Of a DNA stretch of 53,790 nucleotides, positions 33,949 through 42,121 are shown in pieces; position 1 is the first letter of the stretch; each line of letters opens with the position of its first letter. The stretch comes from Pseudideonella sakaiensis (GTDB lineage Bacteria; Pseudomonadota; Gammaproteobacteria; Burkholderiales; Burkholderiaceae_C), in the NCBI RefSeq assembly GCF_001293525.1, contig NZ_BBYR01000083.1, positions 1-53,790 of the forward strand, read 5' to 3'. The position numbers were made by a program, and so were the translations under genes. The notes under the pieces are model-generated. The model was not told the origin of the DNA, ran no database searches, and was given only the letters and a program-made list of their open reading frames with translations.

Positions 33949-34190
33949 CAGCTCGCCCCGCGCATGCGTCGCTCGGCGCGCACCTTGCGCACCTCCTCGA
34001 CGATCTCCTGCTCGATCTCGGGGGTCAGTTCCTCTTGCGGCCCGCGCTGCCACATCGCTTGCAGCGCCTCGCCCGCTCGGCGGCGCAACTGCTCGCGCAG
34101 CATCGCCTCCATCGCTTCGGCCGACAGCAGCCCCGCGCTGGCCGCCTTCTGCGCCAGTTCGTCGGGCAAGTTGATTTGCACGGTCGTCAT
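33948..34190 (-). CDS. Ribbon-helix-helix-like antitoxin of the PIN toxin
   Basis: Protein of 80 aa. The N-terminus MTTVQINLPDELAQKAASAG is a typical DNA-binding start of small antitoxins; a long charged helix follows (EAMEAMLREQLRRRAGEALQ, EIEQEIVEEVRKVRAERRMR) that would wrap the toxin. It precedes and overlaps the PIN gene, the normal antitoxin-toxin order, and would repress its own promoter. It appears intact although its toxin is broken. Confidence 0.8.
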   Translation of the reverse strand: MTTVQINLPDELAQKAASAGLLSAEAMEAMLREQLRRRAGEALQAMWQRGPQEELTPEIEQEIVEEVRKVRAERRMRGAS

Positions 34191-34213
34191 CGTGTGTTCC
34201 TTGGGTTCTGCGC

Positions 34214-34420
34214 CTAGCTGCTGAGGTTGCCGACCATCTGCTTGGTCTGGTGCTTGACGATCATCCCGTCGAGCAGCGCCTTGATGATCCGCCGGTCGTC
34301 ATCGGACATGTGGCTCACCGCCTCGAACTGCAAACGCAGGTCGTCCGACGGCCCACGCTCGCCCTCGTCGAACACGAGCTGATCCAGGCTCACATGCAGT
34401 GCCCGCGCCAGGCCGACCAG
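34214..34420 (-). pseudogene. C-terminal remnant of an XRE regulator
   Basis: The minus strand encodes LVGLARALHVSLDQLVFDEG, then LRLQFEAVSHMSDDDRRIIK, then ALLDGMIVKHQTKQMVGN, ending at a TAG (34216-34214). This is the second half of a common XRE-type regulator whose helix-turn-helix would lie just upstream. No helix-turn-helix and no start remain; upstream of about 34420 the sequence is unrelated. With the broken PIN toxin and the Rhs-like remnant it marks a decaying patch. The remainder of 34421-34515 shows nothing. Confidence 0.65.
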
Positions 34421-34515
34421 GGGGCCCCAGTCAGACTGCGGCCGCGCGCCGCGGGCGGGGCCGCGCCGATCCGTACAAGCGCGCCGACCCGGCTTTGCCG
34501 GAAGGTGGCGACAGA

Positions 34516-35832
34516 TCAGGCCGCCGCCGTCATGCGCGTGCGGACGCCGAGGTTGCGGTAGACCCCGTCGATGCGTTGCGCATGCGCCGCCGCGCCGAAG
34601 CTTTCGGCACGGCGCCGGCCGGCGGACTCGAGGTGCTGGCGCAGGTCGGCATCGGCGTCGAGCGCTCGCAGCGAGCGGGCCAGGTCGGCGGTGCTGTAGG
34701 GATCCACCAGCAGCGCCGCATCACCCGCGATCTCGGGCAGGCAGCTCGTGTTGGAGGTCAGCACCGCGGTGCCGAGCAGCATCGATTCGACCACCGGCAG
34801 GCCGAAGCCTTCGTACAGCGACGGGAAGATCGTCGCCCGTGCGCCGCGGATCAGGGTCACGAGGGAGGACTGAGGCAGGTAGTCCATGCGCAGCACCCGG
34901 CGAGACCCTCCACCGCGCAGCTTCGTGAGGCTCTCCAGGTGACGAAGTTCGTCCTCGGTGCCCCAACCCGGCGCGCCGACGACCACGAGCGGTGTCGCCA
35001 CGCCACTGGCCAGGTAGGCCTCGACCAGGCGTCCGAGGTTCTTCTTCGGCTCGACCGCGCCGAAGAAGAGGAAGTAGCCCTTGTAGTCCAGCCCGTAGGT
35101 GCCGTCGACCTCGCGGGCCACCTCGTCGTCCGGGCGCACGAGGTACTCGCGTGGAAAGTCGACGGTCTGGTAGGTATTGGTCACCCGGTCCGGCGAGACG
35201 CCGAGCAGCCGGATGATGTCCTGGCGGGACCACTCGGACACCGTCACGATGTGATCGGCCCGCGCGGCGATGCGCTTGCACAGCCGGAAGTAGCGCCGCT
35301 TGTCGTCCAGCGTGGTGTGTGGCAGCCGCAGCGGGACGAGGTCGTGCAGCGTGTAGATGTTCGCCGCGCTGGCGTGTTCGACAGGGAGCGGATAGGTCCA
35401 GTGGGCCACGTCCGCGTCCGGGTTGCGCAGGCGCGCGAACTGCCCCGACCAGTGGTGCAGCAGCAGGGCGCGGCGGAACAGCTTGGTGCAGTTCCACAGC
35501 CGGTCGAACGCGGGCATCGCCGGCCGCCGGGATTCCCAGACCACGGCGCCCGAGACCGGCACCTCGTCCGCCTGGCAGCCGAGGGCCGTGCCTGCACTCG
35601 ATGCCCACCAGGCGAGCCGCTGGGCCCCGCCGCGCAGCGGGGGCTCGGCCGCGGCGTCGAAAAAGGACACCTCGCGAATCAGCGGCTCGACAGCCCGCAC
35701 CGACCGGCCGCCGTAGACCACGTCCACGTCGTGGCCGCGCAGCTTCAGCGCGCGGCTGAGGCCGCGACCGTAGGTGGCCACGCCCGTGCCGTGGCGCAGG
35801 CCCATGTTGTAGCCATCGAGGAGGACGCGCAC
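34516..35832 (-). CDS. GT4 glycosyltransferase
   Basis: Protein of 438 aa; ATG 35832. It starts MRVLLDGYNMGLRHGTGVAT with the GTGVATY loop typical of GT4 mannosyl/rhamnosyltransferases. It continues with IYTLHDLVPLRLPHTT, IVTVSEWSRQDIIRLLG, a donor site GYFLFFGAVEPKKNLGRLVE and the signature ATIFPSLYEGFGLPVVESML with SNTSCLPEI. This type transfers mannose, rhamnose or similar sugars in O-antigen and exopolysaccharide assembly. It is the last gene of the leftward export/glycosyltransferase operon, one base after the TPR protein. Confidence 0.88.
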   Translation of the reverse strand: MRVLLDGYNMGLRHGTGVATYGRGLSRALKLRGHDVDVVYGGRSVRAVEPLIREVSFFDAAAEPPLRGGAQRLAWWASSAGTALGCQADEVPVSGAVVWESRRPAMPAFDRLWNCTKLFRRALLLHHWSGQFARLRNPDADVAHWTYPLPVEHASAANIYTLHDLVPLRLPHTTLDDKRRYFRLCKRIAARADHIVTVSEWSRQDIIRLLGVSPDRVTNTYQTVDFPREYLVRPDDEVAREVDGTYGLDYKGYFLFFGAVEPKKNLGRLVEAYLASGVATPLVVVGAPGWGTEDELRHLESLTKLRGGGSRRVLRMDYLPQSSLVTLIRGARATIFPSLYEGFGLPVVESMLLGTAVLTSNTSCLPEIAGDAALLVDPYSTADLARSLRALDADADLRQHLESAGRRRAESFGAAAHAQRIDGVYRNLGVRTRMTAAA

Positions 35833-35833
35833 G

Positions 35834-37729
35834 CTAAGACTGCCGGAAGGAGGAGGGGTCGGGCAAAAACGACAGTGCCACCCAGTTCGCCGCCGACGGC
35901 AGCAAGTCCCGGGCCTCCCGGGTCAGGTGATCGAGCCAGCGGAACCAGTGGTGGTCTTCGTCGGCCGGAAACACAACGTAACCGCCCACCCGGGGGTTGA
36001 CCCGCAGTTCGGGATGTCGCGCTGCAGCGTCGCTGATCTCGAATGTCGCGTCGGCGGCCGCCCCGGGAACCGGCGAGCGGGCCTCCGATTCGACCGTGAG
36101 CCAGGCATGCTTCGTGTCGCCCTGAGGGGTATCGAGCATGATCCATGCGCGGCAGACCACCGGCCCCTCCCGATCGACCTTCCCGCGCAGGATCGACGAC
36201 GCGCCGGGTTGGGCGCCTTCCGGCAGCAACTGCCAGCCGGGCCCGGCCAGGAACGCCTCGCCGCGCTGAATCGAGGGCGCCGCCGGCCCCAAGGCGTACC
36301 ACTCACCCGGTGCCCAGCGGGTGTGCAGGCCGGGTGCCGATGCCGCCTGCAGCACGAGTCGGTCGGCGACCGCGCCGAACGCGTCGGCCCAGACCCGTGA
36401 CGCCGCATCGGCTTGCGCGGCGGTGACGGCCCCGGCCTGCGCGTCGGCTTCTGCCCGTGCCGCAGCGGCAGGCGGCAGGTCCGGCATCTGGGCGGCCCGG
36501 GCACCGAGGCGTTCGAACACGCTGTCGTCGGCCGGGGCATGGACCCGGCATCCAGCCAGCGCCCCGGCCTCTGCCCAGAGCGCGGCCGTCGGCATCGGGT
36601 GGCCGAGCAGGAGGTGGCCATACCGCCGCTGCGCCAGCCCGGCCCATGCCTCCCGGGTGCCGATTGGCTGGACGCCGCGGGCACCGCGTGCCTCGGCTGC
36701 AGGGGGTGCCTCGCTCCAACAGAGTGCCGGCGCCATCCGGTCGAGGCTCGTGGCCGCCGCGCACAGCGCCGCCAGCCCCGGATCGTCCGGGCGCGCGACG
36801 ATCAGCACCCGGGAAGACGCTGGCGCGAAGGGGGGCCAGGTCAGGGCATCGAAGTCCGGCGTGCAGACCGGTACGCCCTCGGCGGTCCGCGAGCGCCACA
36901 AGTCCTTGCACGAGCGCGGCACCAACGCCGCGGTGCAGGTGCGGGCCAGCACGCGCTCGGCGTCGGTCAGGCCGCCGTCCCGTGCTTCGCGCTGCGACAG
37001 CGCAAGCACCTGCGTGCCGAAGCGACGCTGCGCCTGTCCGAGCCGTCTGGCCAGCACGCCTGGGGCCAGCCCGGCAGCGCTGCAGACGAAGACCGTCAAG
37101 GCCTCATCCGCTCGGCCCGAAGCGCTGACCGTCCCTGCCGAGGGCAGGAAGTCACCGCTCGCCTCGTCGAAACGGACGATGTCGACGTCGACGAGACCCT
37201 CCAGCCGCGCCGCCAGGGCCACGAAGGCGGCATGTTCCTCGTCGAAGCGGTCCGTCGACAAGGGGGTGAGGTCCCACAGCAGCCGCAGGACAGCACGCCG
37301 CGCGGGGGGAGGGTAGGGGCGGCTGTCGCGCGAGGCGGCACGGGCCTGTCGCAGGCGGCCGAGTTCCTGCTGCAGGGCCTGCGCGTCGGGTTGGCGCGCG
37401 GCCGCTGCTTCCAGCCAGCCTTGTGCGGCCTCCTGGTTGCCCAGGCGCAGCGCCAGGTGGCCGAGGTGCATCCTGACGTCGGCATCCTCCGGCAGGGCCT
37501 CGGCGGCCTGCCGGTACTCCTGCATCGCGGCCTCGAGCGCACCGGTTTCCTTCAGCGCGTGCGCCAGCTGGACACGCAGAGGGGCCAGGTCCGGACGGTC
37601 CCGCAGGATCGCCCGGTAGGCGCTTGCCGCGCCGGCCCATTGGCGGTTCGACATCAGGCGATCGGCCTCGCCGATCCGCGGGCCCAGCCTGCGGCGCGGA
37701 AGGACGCGCTTCAACAACGCGCGCATCAT
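35834..37729 (-). CDS. TPR-containing protein of the glycan operon
   Basis: Protein of 631 aa. Residues about 20-125 hold three tetratricopeptide repeats (ADRLMSNRQWAGAASAYRAI, QLAHALKETGALEAAMQEYR, HLGHLALRLGNQEAAQGWLE). From about residue 145 a region with the rhythm of a GT-B fold follows (LRLLWDLTPLSTDRFDEEHA, ALVPRSCKDLWRSRTAEG, HLLLGHPMPTAALWAEAGAL), but the donor motif and the E(x7)E signature are not evident. The last about 180 residues are beta-rich (VCRAWIMLDTPQGDTKHAWL). It could be an inactive glycosyltransferase scaffold. ATG (37729) lies 7 bases after the preceding stop. Confidence 0.6.
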   Translation of the reverse strand: MMRALLKRVLPRRRLGPRIGEADRLMSNRQWAGAASAYRAILRDRPDLAPLRVQLAHALKETGALEAAMQEYRQAAEALPEDADVRMHLGHLALRLGNQEAAQGWLEAAAARQPDAQALQQELGRLRQARAASRDSRPYPPPARRAVLRLLWDLTPLSTDRFDEEHAAFVALAARLEGLVDVDIVRFDEASGDFLPSAGTVSASGRADEALTVFVCSAAGLAPGVLARRLGQAQRRFGTQVLALSQREARDGGLTDAERVLARTCTAALVPRSCKDLWRSRTAEGVPVCTPDFDALTWPPFAPASSRVLIVARPDDPGLAALCAAATSLDRMAPALCWSEAPPAAEARGARGVQPIGTREAWAGLAQRRYGHLLLGHPMPTAALWAEAGALAGCRVHAPADDSVFERLGARAAQMPDLPPAAAARAEADAQAGAVTAAQADAASRVWADAFGAVADRLVLQAASAPGLHTRWAPGEWYALGPAAPSIQRGEAFLAGPGWQLLPEGAQPGASSILRGKVDREGPVVCRAWIMLDTPQGDTKHAWLTVESEARSPVPGAAADATFEISDAAARHPELRVNPRVGGYVVFPADEDHHWFRWLDHLTREARDLLPSAANWVALSFLPDPSSFRQS

Positions 37730-37736
37730 GGGAGGG

Positions 37737-39296
37737 TCAGCGGAAGGCGAACTCGGCGATGCCGACGGCGGGACGCAGGCCGGCCGACGCGGGATCGGGT
37801 GGCATCAATTGCAGCCGCAGCACGTTGTCGATGCGGGGCGCCAGGCCGTCCAGGCGGTGCAGCAGTTCGCCTCCCGGACCCTCCAGCCGGCCCTCTCCGA
37901 CGGTCGTGTCGTTGAGGATGAGCAGGTAACGCGCCGCCGTGCCCTCGGGGTGGGCCAGGTAGCGCAGGGCCAGCGTGGTGGCGCTGCCATGCCGGGGGTC
38001 CATCCGGAAGACGAAGCTCGCGCCGTCGCCGTTCAGCCAGGCGGCCCGGCGGTCCAGCTTCAGGTGGCGCGATGCCAGGTAGCGGTCGCTGCCCGGCACA
38101 TCCGCCCGGAAGCGGTTCTGCTCGAGCCAGGGCGGTTCGTCCGGCAGCGCCGAACCATAGCCCAGGCCTGAGGCGGGTCGCGGCTGGGCCTGGTCCGCCA
38201 GCAGCTGGCCGTCCCCGCCGAAGCGCACCGCTCGAGCGTCGCGCCCGAGCAGCCGCGCCAGGGTTCGCCCGTTGCCGAGCAGGAAGTCGACATAGGCGCC
38301 GATGCCGGCGTAGTAGGCCTTCGTCAGCTGCTCGGCCAGCGCCTGCGCATCCAGACCCGGGCCGAGCGACGGGGCCGGTGTGGCCCGAATGAAGTCGATC
38401 ATGCCCGGGATCGAGGCCATCCATTCGTCGTACCCGATCTCGCAGGTCTTCCAGGCCATGTGCGCGATCCTGGGCGCCTGGTCCAGCACGTGGACGGGGC
38501 CGCTGCGGTCCGGATCGATCAGCAGGCCGGACACCCAGTTGCTGATGTACTCGTCATGGGTGCTGTCGGCATTGGCCACGACGAGCATGCCGTGCGCCAT
38601 GGCCTCCAGGAAACCCATCCCGATGCCTTCCGAACGCCGGGGCGCGATGAAGACGTTGTGCTGCGTCAGCAGATCCTCGTAGGACTTGCCGTTCTTGAAC
38701 CAGCTCGAGCGGGTGAGCCGGTACTGCGGCGACTGCCGGGCCAGGTAGGGCGAGGTGTCGAGGCTGCGGTCGTCGGCGCTGTCGTGCACGTGGACCGACT
38801 CCAGCTGCGATCCGAACAGCCGCTCGACCAGCGCCAGGTTCAGGCCATGCTCGGGACGCCGCTGCCAGAGGAAGACGCGCAGCCTGTCGAAGGCCCGGTG
38901 CTCTGCGCCAGCGCGCGCAGGTTTGTAGTAACGCAGCCGCAGGGCCCGCCCGCCGGCGCGTTCGATCCGATGGTGGAGCCGCCGGCTGAAGCAGAGGAAG
39001 CGCGCCTGCCGCGCCCACACCCAGTGCACGTCGGGCAGCGAGGAGGAGCCGTCGTACATCGGGACGACGACGACCCGCATGCCGCGCGCGATGAAGGCCG
39101 GTGCCAGGTAGTCCATCTGCCACAGGACCACGAGGTCGTGGTCGAGGCGGCTCAGGTCGGGCAGGGGCGTCGCATCCTCCTCCGGCTCGATGTCGAGGAT
39201 CTCCACCTCGAAGAAGCGCCGGAGGATGCGGACGAAGAACTCGCTCGACCGCGTCGTGCGGTGGAAGGCGTGGTCGACGAAGAGCAGCTTTCTCAC
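37737..39296 (-). CDS. Glycosyltransferase-like protein with C-terminal beta-rich domain
   Basis: Protein of 519 aa. The GTG at 39296 was chosen because it overlaps the previous stop (GTGA) and starts a clean N-terminal strand, RKLLFVDHAFHRTTRSSEFF. A GT-B-type core follows: HDLVVLWQMDYLAPAFIARG, then a signature-like NVFIAPRRSEGIGMGFLEAM and VVANADSTHDEYI. The C-terminal about 150 residues are a separate beta module (RYLASRHLKLDRRAAWLNGD, LALRYLAHPEGTAARYLLIL). The donor-site motif is less typical than in its neighbours. Probably an active transferase; the acceptor is unknown. Confidence 0.75.
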   Translation of the reverse strand: MRKLLFVDHAFHRTTRSSEFFVRILRRFFEVEILDIEPEEDATPLPDLSRLDHDLVVLWQMDYLAPAFIARGMRVVVVPMYDGSSSLPDVHWVWARQARFLCFSRRLHHRIERAGGRALRLRYYKPARAGAEHRAFDRLRVFLWQRRPEHGLNLALVERLFGSQLESVHVHDSADDRSLDTSPYLARQSPQYRLTRSSWFKNGKSYEDLLTQHNVFIAPRRSEGIGMGFLEAMAHGMLVVANADSTHDEYISNWVSGLLIDPDRSGPVHVLDQAPRIAHMAWKTCEIGYDEWMASIPGMIDFIRATPAPSLGPGLDAQALAEQLTKAYYAGIGAYVDFLLGNGRTLARLLGRDARAVRFGGDGQLLADQAQPRPASGLGYGSALPDEPPWLEQNRFRADVPGSDRYLASRHLKLDRRAAWLNGDGASFVFRMDPRHGSATTLALRYLAHPEGTAARYLLILNDTTVGEGRLEGPGGELLHRLDGLAPRIDNVLRLQLMPPDPASAGLRPAVGIAEFAFR

Positions 39297-40558
39297 GAAG
39301 CCGCTCCTGCACGTCGCGCGCCAGCCGGTCCGCCGCGCGGGGTCCCGCCGGACGCTGTTGCCGGGCGTGCAGGGCGGGTGTCCTCCCGAAACCACCGTGC
39401 ATACGCGTCCATGGCTTCGCCGATGAAGCGATGCCGTGCCTGCCGGGCCCGCGCGCCAAGCAGGCTGCGCTCCTCGCGGGAATGCGCCAGGATGGCCTCC
39501 GCCATGGCCCGGGCGCCGTCCACGACCGTGCCGATGCCGAAGTAGCGCACCTGCTCCGAGAACGCGCAGCCATCGAAGGCCACCACCGGACGGGCATGCG
39601 ACACCGCCTCCATCATGGCCGCCGAGCCGCGCAGTTCATAGGTCCGGTGGTCGTAGGGAAGGACCACCAGCGAGCAGGCGCGGTAGTGGCGATGCATGTC
39701 CTGCTCGCTGATCTGCGAGCCGAGCATCGTCATCCCCGGCAAGCTGTAGAGCTGCGAGACATAGTCCTGGTAGGGCGTGGCCTCGCGCGCCGGAAGGTCC
39801 TGCACGACGAACCGTATCGACAGCGCCGGATCGGCTTCCCGGACGTGGCGGAAGACCTCGTGGAGGTGCAGGAAGCCCTTGTCGAGGCGCGCCGAGCCGG
39901 GGCAGAAGCAGACGAAGCTGCCGTCGCTCGGCAGATCGCTCGGCTCCGCGATGCTGGGGTAGGGCGTGACCGTCACCGGCTGGCGCAGGCCGAGGGCCAG
40001 CCGGTCCGCGAGGCGCGGTGTTTCGGCACTGACCGCGATGCGCATGCCGTCGCGGATCGCCCGCCGGACACGCGCCAGCAGTTCCTCTCCCGGTGCCCGG
40101 TAGCGTTTCGACGCGTGCTCCATCACGCCGATGAAGCGCAGCAGCACCCGCGGCTGTCGTGCCGGTGGCACACCGGCCAGCGCATTCAGCAGGCCGGCCA
40201 CCCCATAGAAGTCGAGGCTCGGGAAGAACAGGCAGTCGTCGGGCCCGATGCCCTGCTCGTCGATCAGGCGCTGGGCGTCTTCCGTCGCGGCGGCTTCCAG
40301 CGGATCGGCGTAGGGGCTGTCCTCTGCGATCTCGCGTTCCGGGTCCGGCGCCTGCGGTGCCGGGATGTAGCCCTGGTAGTAATAGCGGTAGTGACCGATG
40401 AAGCCATGTCGGTTGGCCACCTCGGGCGGCAGGGCGGCGCAACAGATGGCGCGGGCGTCCGGGAAGTGATCCGAGAAGGCCTGGCTGAAGTACACCAGCG
40501 CAGGAACGTTGTGCCCGAAAGCCTGAACGCAGACGGGGTCGCAGACGTAAAGCGTCAC
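39293..40558 (-). CDS. GT4-like glycosyltransferase
   Basis: Protein of 421 aa; ATG 40558. N-terminal GT-B half: MTLYVCDPVCVQAFGHNVPA, LLRFIGVMEHASKRYRAPGE, VTVTPYPSIAEPSDLP. C-terminal half: FVCFCPGSARLDKGFLHLHE (donor site), then CSLVVLPYDHRTYELRGSAA and MMEAVSHARPVVAFDGC, in which the E(x7)E part is altered to a form seen in several exopolysaccharide transferases. It is the first glycosyltransferase after the export lipoprotein (76-base gap) and overlaps the next gene by 4 bases. Confidence 0.8.
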   Translation of the reverse strand: MTLYVCDPVCVQAFGHNVPALVYFSQAFSDHFPDARAICCAALPPEVANRHGFIGHYRYYYQGYIPAPQAPDPEREIAEDSPYADPLEAAATEDAQRLIDEQGIGPDDCLFFPSLDFYGVAGLLNALAGVPPARQPRVLLRFIGVMEHASKRYRAPGEELLARVRRAIRDGMRIAVSAETPRLADRLALGLRQPVTVTPYPSIAEPSDLPSDGSFVCFCPGSARLDKGFLHLHEVFRHVREADPALSIRFVVQDLPAREATPYQDYVSQLYSLPGMTMLGSQISEQDMHRHYRACSLVVLPYDHRTYELRGSAAMMEAVSHARPVVAFDGCAFSEQVRYFGIGTVVDGARAMAEAILAHSREERSLLGARARQARHRFIGEAMDAYARWFREDTRPARPATASGGTPRGGPAGARRAGAAS

Positions 40559-40634
40559 AGCAGGAGGGGTGGTCGCCCGGGAATCCGCCCGGGCTGGATG
40601 CGGCGAAGCGCCCCCGGCGCCCCGCCCGCCGCGC

Positions 40635-41837
40635 TCAGCGCACCGCGTTGATCGTGTTCGCCACCGGGAAGGCGATCGAGAACACGACGTTCGCGAACTT
40701 CTGGATCTCGGTCAGCGGCGCGTTCGAGACGTAGATCAGGTCCTTGTTCTGCACCCCGAAGGTCTGCATCACGAAGAAGCTGTTCGGGTCCTTCAGGTTG
40801 ACCGTGTAGATGACCGGCACCTTGCCGTCGGGCGTGGTGGCGACCGGCTGGCGCGGCCAGTCGAGGGCCTGCGGGTTCTCGTAGCGGAAGACGAAGACGC
40901 CCTGCGCATCGGCGCGGTTGTCCTGCAGGCCGCCGACGCGGGCCATCGCCTGGGCCAGGCTGATGCCCTGCGCCTCGAAGGGCACCTCGTCGTTCTTGCC
41001 GGTGGCGCCCATCGCGGTGAAGCTGAGCGGCTCGTGCAGCGCGGTGATCACGTCGCCGGGCTGCAGCATCACGTTCTGCTTCGGGTCGCGGATGATGGTG
41101 TCCAGCGGCAGCGCGGCGACGGTGTCGCCGCGGGTGACCTGCAGGGTCATCTTGGTGACCGGGTACTTGGCGCCGCCGGCGGCCGAGAGGGCATCGAGCA
41201 GGCGCTCGCTGCGCGGGCCGAGCGGCAGCTTGACGCTGGCGCCGACGTCGCCGACCACGGTCACGCTGGAGGACACGGTGCGCAGCACGCGCACCAGCAC
41301 CTGCGGCTGGTTGGCCTTGCCGCGCAGGCGCTTGGTGATCTCTTCCTCGATCTCCGGCGGCGTCTTGCCGGCGGCCGGCACGGTGCCGGCGAAGGGCACG
41401 TTGATGGTGCCGGCGCGGCTGACGACCTGTTCCGGCAGGCCGACGCCGCGCGAGGTGCCGATCGCGGCGCCGGCGCCGGGCAGGCGGGTGTCGGCGCCGG
41501 CGGTGCCGAACAGGGTGGCCGGCGGCGCTTCCCAGACCGTCACCTCGAGGCTGTCGCCGGGGCCGACGCGCGCGCCGGCCTCGATCGCGCTGAGCGGGGG
41601 CTCGGGCAGCAGGTCGGAGAACAGCCGGGTGGTGCGCTGCGACAGCAGCTTGCGCGCGACGCCTTCGGACATCGGCACCACCTGCAGCGCGGTGGTGCCG
41701 GGCAGGTCGATCTTGGCCGACGCCGAGATTTCCTCGCGGCTCGGGCCGGACGTCGGGATGCCGGCGCAGCCGGCCACCAGCGCGGCGGCCAGCGCCAGCG
41801 CCCCGGTGGATACAACTCGATACGAATCCGTGCGCAA
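40635..41837 (-). CDS. Outer-membrane polysaccharide export lipoprotein (KpsD/BexD/Wza type)
   Basis: Protein of 400 aa. A TTG at 41837 was chosen as start: GGGGAGAG lies six bases before it, and no ATG or GTG gives a sensible signal. The signal VVSTGALALAAALVAGC has lipobox Cys near residue 23. The Poly_export domain begins around ARVGPGDSLEVTVWEAPPAT, followed by SLBB-like repeats (VTVVGDVGASVKLPLG, MLQPGDVITALHEPLSFTAM, RVGGLQDNRADAQGVFVFRY). It forms the outer-membrane channel of a capsule or exopolysaccharide exporter. The inner-membrane transporter genes are not in the window. Confidence 0.9.
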   Translation of the reverse strand: MRTDSYRVVSTGALALAAALVAGCAGIPTSGPSREEISASAKIDLPGTTALQVVPMSEGVARKLLSQRTTRLFSDLLPEPPLSAIEAGARVGPGDSLEVTVWEAPPATLFGTAGADTRLPGAGAAIGTSRGVGLPEQVVSRAGTINVPFAGTVPAAGKTPPEIEEEITKRLRGKANQPQVLVRVLRTVSSSVTVVGDVGASVKLPLGPRSERLLDALSAAGGAKYPVTKMTLQVTRGDTVAALPLDTIIRDPKQNVMLQPGDVITALHEPLSFTAMGATGKNDEVPFEAQGISLAQAMARVGGLQDNRADAQGVFVFRYENPQALDWPRQPVATTPDGKVPVIYTVNLKDPNSFFVMQTFGVQNKDLIYVSNAPLTEIQKFANVVFSIAFPVANTINAVR

Positions 41838-42121
41838 GGCGCTCTCCCCTGAAATGACTGCCCGCGAATATACGTCCCACGGGCCCCGGCGCCGCAGCGG
41901 CAGAGGCGCCTGGGGGGCCGGGCAGGCCCGATTGCTGCACCGCATCACCCATTCAGGGGATTCGCGGAAGCGGAATCGGCGCGAACTTTGCCCACCGGTT
42001 GCGGGGTTCATCGATGTTTGCCTCGATTTGGTGCGTGACGATGCGTTATCGTCCGGGCCGTGCATCCGAGGCGGGGGCTGCGTCCGTACGTGCGCAGCAG
42101 CAGGTTGCCGAGATACAACAC
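41838..42121. promoter_or_regulatory. Divergent capsule-region intergenic
   Basis: This 284-base gap lies between the leftward export operon and the rightward KpsS operon and should carry both promoters. Its GC content is visibly lower than that of the genes beside it (for example GATGCGTTATCGTCC and GAGATACAACACATGG). I could not fix boxes with confidence. Confidence 0.4.
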
